Below are positions 22,378 to 22,531 of a stretch of 22,531 nucleotides of DNA, piece by piece. Source of the DNA: Oscillospiraceae bacterium. GTDB lineage: Bacteria; Bacillota_A; Clostridia; Oscillospirales; Oscillospiraceae. Position numbers and translations under genes: made by a program. The first letter of the stretch is position 1. Each line of letters starts with the position of its first letter. The stretch covers positions 1-22,531 of the forward strand of contig JAFYCC010000082.1 of the NCBI GenBank assembly GCA_017539885.1, read 5' to 3'. The notes under the pieces are model-generated. The model worked only from the letters and a program-made list of their open reading frames with translations. It did not search any database and was not told where the DNA came from.

Positions 22378-22531
22378 TCAGATCATCACCGTCACGTCGC
22401 ATCCGTTTAGGAAGCTGAACACCAACTTCCCGTCGCTGTGAACGGTCACATGATCCACGATCGCGTTCCAGCGTTGGGGGCTGAATTCCACGTCCAATTC
22501 ATTCAGTTCTGTGAGCTCAAACAGGAACTTA
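22378..22531 (-). CDS. Probable recombinase, C-terminal end (partial)
   Basis: The last 50 codons of a leftward gene that begins beyond the right edge. It reads FELTELNELDVEF, then WNAIVDHVTVHSDGKLVFSF, LNGCDVTVMI and a TGA stop. The pattern (short helix, Trp, IVDHVTVxxDGxLVFxFxxG) resembles the C-terminal tail of serine recombinase-type proteins in Clostridia, judged from memory. No catalytic part is visible, so this is a tentative call. It faces the Fic gene, with 29 bp between the stops and no clear terminator. Confidence 0.5.
   Translation of the reverse strand, partial: KFLFELTELNELDVEFSPQRWNAIVDHVTVHSDGKLVFSFLNGCDVTVMI

Overview
The window looks like chromosomal DNA from a fairly GC-rich member of the Clostridia (Firmicutes). 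An Oscillospirales/Ruminococcaceae-type anaerobe is my best guess. This is an inference from gene content: a membrane pyrophosphatase, type III glutamine synthetase, a BofA-family sporulation protein, YitT-family proteins and split chromate-transporter halves. Promoters are sigma-A-like, Shine-Dalgarno sites are strong, and TTG and GTG starts are used. Most of the window is ordinary, densely packed core-type sequence. The last ~1.6 kb, downstream of a tRNA-Leu, is AT-richer and accessory in character.

Layout. Positions 1-190 hold the 3' end of a membrane pyrophosphatase gene and its terminator. Positions 300-1840 hold a MATE exporter with its own near-consensus promoter and a bidirectional terminator. 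From 1888 to 3029 (minus) lie two half-size chromate-transporter-family genes overlapping by 4 bp. From 3090 to 3695 (minus) is a zinc ribbon-TM-Pro/Thr linker-BIG2 protein. From 3819 to 7053 (minus) the run is zinc-ribbon membrane protein, rsmG, glnN. A divergent promoter pair at 7087-7182 separates it from a rightward TIGR04076-type protein, an MFS/GPH-like sugar transporter and a membrane-anchored glycerophosphodiesterase. From 9928 to 12574 (minus) the run is a BofA-family protein, a CbxX/SpoVK-type AAA+ ATPase and a HAD-IIA phosphatase.

From a promoter at 12915 a long rightward operon runs: a divergent type IIA topoisomerase B subunit, a tiny membrane zinc-ribbon protein, the matching A subunit, two tandem YitT paralogues and a transglutaminase-like lipoprotein that seems to have lost its catalytic cysteine. 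A tRNA-Leu(CAA) with its own promoter follows. A 17-bp terminator hairpin ends both units.

Beyond the tRNA are the C-terminal stump of a YgjP/M48-like metallopeptidase gene, a four-half-site inverted-repeat region whose inner palindrome sits on a near-consensus promoter, a Fic-domain protein with a C-terminal winged helix that may be its own regulator, and a leftward recombinase-like C-terminus running off the end. The best leads are the Fic operator, the topoisomerase operon with its unusual active-site and quinolone-pocket residues, the inactive-looking transglutaminase lipoprotein, and the probable integration hotspot at the tRNA.
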